Assembly (NCBI RefSeq): GCF_050296195.1 | Contig: NZ_JBNKRB010000043.1 | DNA: 64,000 nt | Direction: 5' to 3' (one strand) | DNA from: Gynuella sp050296195 | GTDB taxonomy: Bacteria; Pseudomonadota; Gammaproteobacteria; Pseudomonadales; Natronospirillaceae | Shown: piece by piece, positions 62,422 through 64,000 of the stretch | Layout of the letters: the number at the start of each line of letters is the position of its first letter | Position numbering within the stretch: position 1 is the first letter of the stretch | The notes under the pieces: generated by a model | What the model was told of the DNA's origin: nothing | Seen by the model: only the letters and a program-made list of their open reading frames with translations | Database searches by the model: none | Program-made: the position numbers and the translations under genes

Positions 62422-62921
62422 TTCAGGACCTCAGTCAACTTATCATTAAACTTATCGGTTTATCACCCGTGCTTGATTGTGACTCAACGGGTAATACACA
62501 GCTCTCAGACCAGACGAATCGTTGTCCATATCAGACATGTATCAATGGACTGCACCGCCCACACCGTCATGCTATCCAGGAGACTTTAAAAAACGGAAAA
62601 TTGCCGCATCAAAATGATGCAAGGAATTTCCACCGATTATTTTCATACACTCTGTCAGTAATTATTTTTGTAAACAGAAACCGTATACCCTCAACTTCTT
62701 CAAATATCCGCCCCAACAAACCAACACTTATCGGGAATACCTTGAAAACGCTGATCAGAACGCCAGACATCACATCTGAGCGAGTCGTGTACTGGAGAGA
62801 ATTATTTTCATTTGAACCGCACAATGTCAAGTAATTTGATATTATTCTGATATCATGCGCATTAACCCTTTAATGTTATGGTTTTTCCGAACCACATACT
62901 TTTTAGCTGGAGGATTACTCT
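62422..62921. other. 500-bp divergent intergenic region
   Basis: No gene or RNA is supported between the acyl-CoA ligase and the alpha/beta hydrolase. TGATAT-TATTC-TGATATCA at 62837-62855 is a possible regulatory site near the hydrolase promoter. Otherwise nothing was seen. Confidence 0.5.
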
Positions 62922-63632
62922 TTGAAGACCTCACCCACTCCCAAACCTTCGCTTGTATTGCTGTGTGGATTACTGAGCGATGAACGTGTCTGGCAGCACA
63001 TTGCCGATTCTCTTCATGATATTGCCACCGTCTCCATTCTGAATTTCCGGGGGTTTGACTCTATTACCGCCATGGCAGAGCACCTGCTGGCAACGACTAC
63101 AGGTACCATTTCTGTAGCCGGTCACTCCATGGGCGGGCGTGTCGCGCTGGAAGCTTATCGCCTGGCCCCCGGACGGTTCCAAAAAATGGCCCTGCTCAAT
63201 AGCGGTATGCATCCCCGGCAGGAAAAAGAAACAGCTGGCCGGGAGCAATTACTGGCACTGGCTGCAGAACAGGGCATGGGCGCAGTTGCCGATACCTGGC
63301 TACCACCGATGATGAGTCCCGCAGGACAGCAAAATGAAACCTTGATGACTAACCTGAAACAAATGATCTGCCGATATTCAGTACAAGACTTTCAAAAGCA
63401 AATCACCGCATTACTGAATCGTCCCGATGCCCAGCCATTGCTATCACAAATCAACATACCAACGCTGCTCATCTGCGGCGACGCAGATCGCTGGAGCCCA
63501 GTCGCACAACATCAGGAAATGGTTGCCTACCTCCCCGATTCTCACTTGGTGACACTGGCCAACTGTGGCCACATGTCGACGGTCGAATCGCCAGAAGAAA
63601 TATCTCAGGCCTTCAGAAACTGGTTAACCTAA
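62922..63632 (+). CDS. alpha/beta hydrolase (BioH/RsbQ-like size)
   Basis: This 236-residue soluble alpha/beta hydrolase has nucleophile Ser 69 in GHSMGGRVALEAYRLAP. The catalytic Asp is in LLICGDADRWSPV and the His in NCGHMSTVESPEEIS. An early LLCGLLSDERVWQHIADSL segment supplies the oxyanion loop. There is no signal peptide. Start is TTG with GGAGG 8 bases upstream, an unusual but supported start. Substrate unknown; homologues act as esterases or C-C hydrolases. Confidence 0.88.
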   Translation: MKTSPTPKPSLVLLCGLLSDERVWQHIADSLHDIATVSILNFRGFDSITAMAEHLLATTTGTISVAGHSMGGRVALEAYRLAPGRFQKMALLNSGMHPRQEKETAGREQLLALAAEQGMGAVADTWLPPMMSPAGQQNETLMTNLKQMICRYSVQDFQKQITALLNRPDAQPLLSQINIPTLLICGDADRWSPVAQHQEMVAYLPDSHLVTLANCGHMSTVESPEEISQAFRNWLT

Positions 63633-63751
63633 AAACCTTATGAAACAAGTCTGTTTTCCGTATATCGGTTGAACTAATGAAGTGTCAATATCTGCTTTCA
63701 AGACAGCAGATTACACCGCGAGAGGATTGATTTGAGAGCTTGTTCTGTCAC

Positions 63752-63786
63752 CCATAAAAAAACTCCCCACAATGTGGGGAGTCTTA
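63752..63786 (-). terminator. terminator for the right-edge gene
   Basis: A perfect 9-bp stem ACTCCCCAC / GTGGGGAGT with a 3-base loop is followed on the minus strand by a T7 run. It lies about 30 bp past the stop of the partial gene at the right edge. Confidence 0.9.
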
Positions 63787-63813
63787 AAAAAATCAATCGA
63801 GAGGATTGCGTGA

Positions 63814-64000
63814 TTATTGAATGCTCACCTGTACAGGTTGGCTGAAATCGCTGTACAAGCCGTTCACATCATACACCGCAACCGTGAATTCATAGACGCC
63901 AGCACCGTCAAGATCCAATGTAGCTGTGGTAATCAGTTCGCTGGGGTCCTGTGTCAGCAACACAGAGCTGTATTCACCATCGTTCACATTACGGTATTTC
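63814..64000 (-). CDS. C-terminus of a protein ending in a fibronectin-III-like domain (partial)
   Basis: The last 61 residues plus stop are readable on the minus strand. They form a beta-rich domain end (TATLDLDGAGVYEFTVAVYD, DVNGLYSDFSQPVQVSIQ) typical of fibronectin type III / PKD-like modules. Such modules end many secreted chitinases, proteases and other polymer-degrading enzymes. The catalytic part, if any, is outside the window. Identity beyond domain type cannot be given. Confidence 0.7.
   Translation of the reverse strand, partial: KYRNVNDGEYSSVLLTQDPSELITTATLDLDGAGVYEFTVAVYDVNGLYSDFSQPVQVSIQ

Overview
The window looks like chromosomal DNA from a marine or halophilic gammaproteobacterium, probably of the Oceanospirillales / Saccharospirillaceae type. 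The basis is the gene set: an Entner-Doudoroff (ED) centred glucose pathway with HexR, AlaA, EpmC, RhlB, HolC and PdxB homologues, and a glucosyl/mannosyl-glycerate compatible-solute pathway. The genus is not decidable from sequence reading alone. Almost all of the DNA is dense, conserved-looking chromosome. There is no prophage, insertion sequence, integrase or CRISPR array.

Layout. 1-9.6 kb: end of a YadG-type ABC ATPase, a YfcH-like sugar-nucleotide epimerase homologue, a kinase-fold protein of the DUF4032 type, an orphan UgpC/MalK-type sugar ABC ATPase, MalQ, and a very large GH15 / phosphorylase-kinase alpha-like protein. 9.9-24.5 kb: a continuous central-carbon block. eda, glk, edd, pgl and zwf run on the minus strand. 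Divergently, hexR, gap, pykA, aceE and aceF run on the plus strand. HexR-like operators lie upstream of zwf and gap. Together these genes take glucose to 6-phosphogluconate, KDPG, pyruvate and acetyl-CoA. 24.6-28.8 kb: ybaN-like gene, tRNA-Glu and tRNA-Gly, then galU, a glucosyl-3-phosphoglycerate synthase and its HAD phosphatase, plausibly one osmolyte pathway (UTP + Glc-1-P to UDP-Glc to glucosylglycerate). 29-38.5 kb: housekeeping genes (msrB, alaA, an RlmI-like methyltransferase, pdxB, xni, rhlB, a beta-hydroxyacid dehydrogenase, epmC) plus a candidate structured RNA ending in a strong plus-strand terminator at 32.55 kb. 38.6-46.7 kb: MATE pump, tusA, small unknowns, two identical tRNA-Asn genes, a chemoreceptor paired with a separate periplasmic PDC-like protein, an FKBP lipoprotein and a large unknown membrane protein.

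46.7-47.8 kb is a 1.2 kb AT-rich non-coding stretch. It holds four perfect DnaA boxes and at least five near-perfect ones, so it looks like a replication origin (oriC) or a DnaA-titration locus. No dnaA, mnmG or mioC lies beside it. This is the most interesting feature of the window.

47.8-64 kb: vanZ-like, mgsA, holC and an acidic unknown. Then an entS / fepD-fepG-fepC siderophore export/import locus with a Fur-like box, followed by a secreted chorismate mutase. A WYL regulator sits between two ABM-fold small proteins. After that come an AlkC/AlkD-like DNA repair protein, a secreted alpha/beta hydrolase, an M48 lipoprotein protease, a decayed heme-type ABC ATPase pseudogene, an acyl-CoA ligase, an alpha/beta hydrolase, and the C-terminus of a protein with a fibronectin-III-like end.
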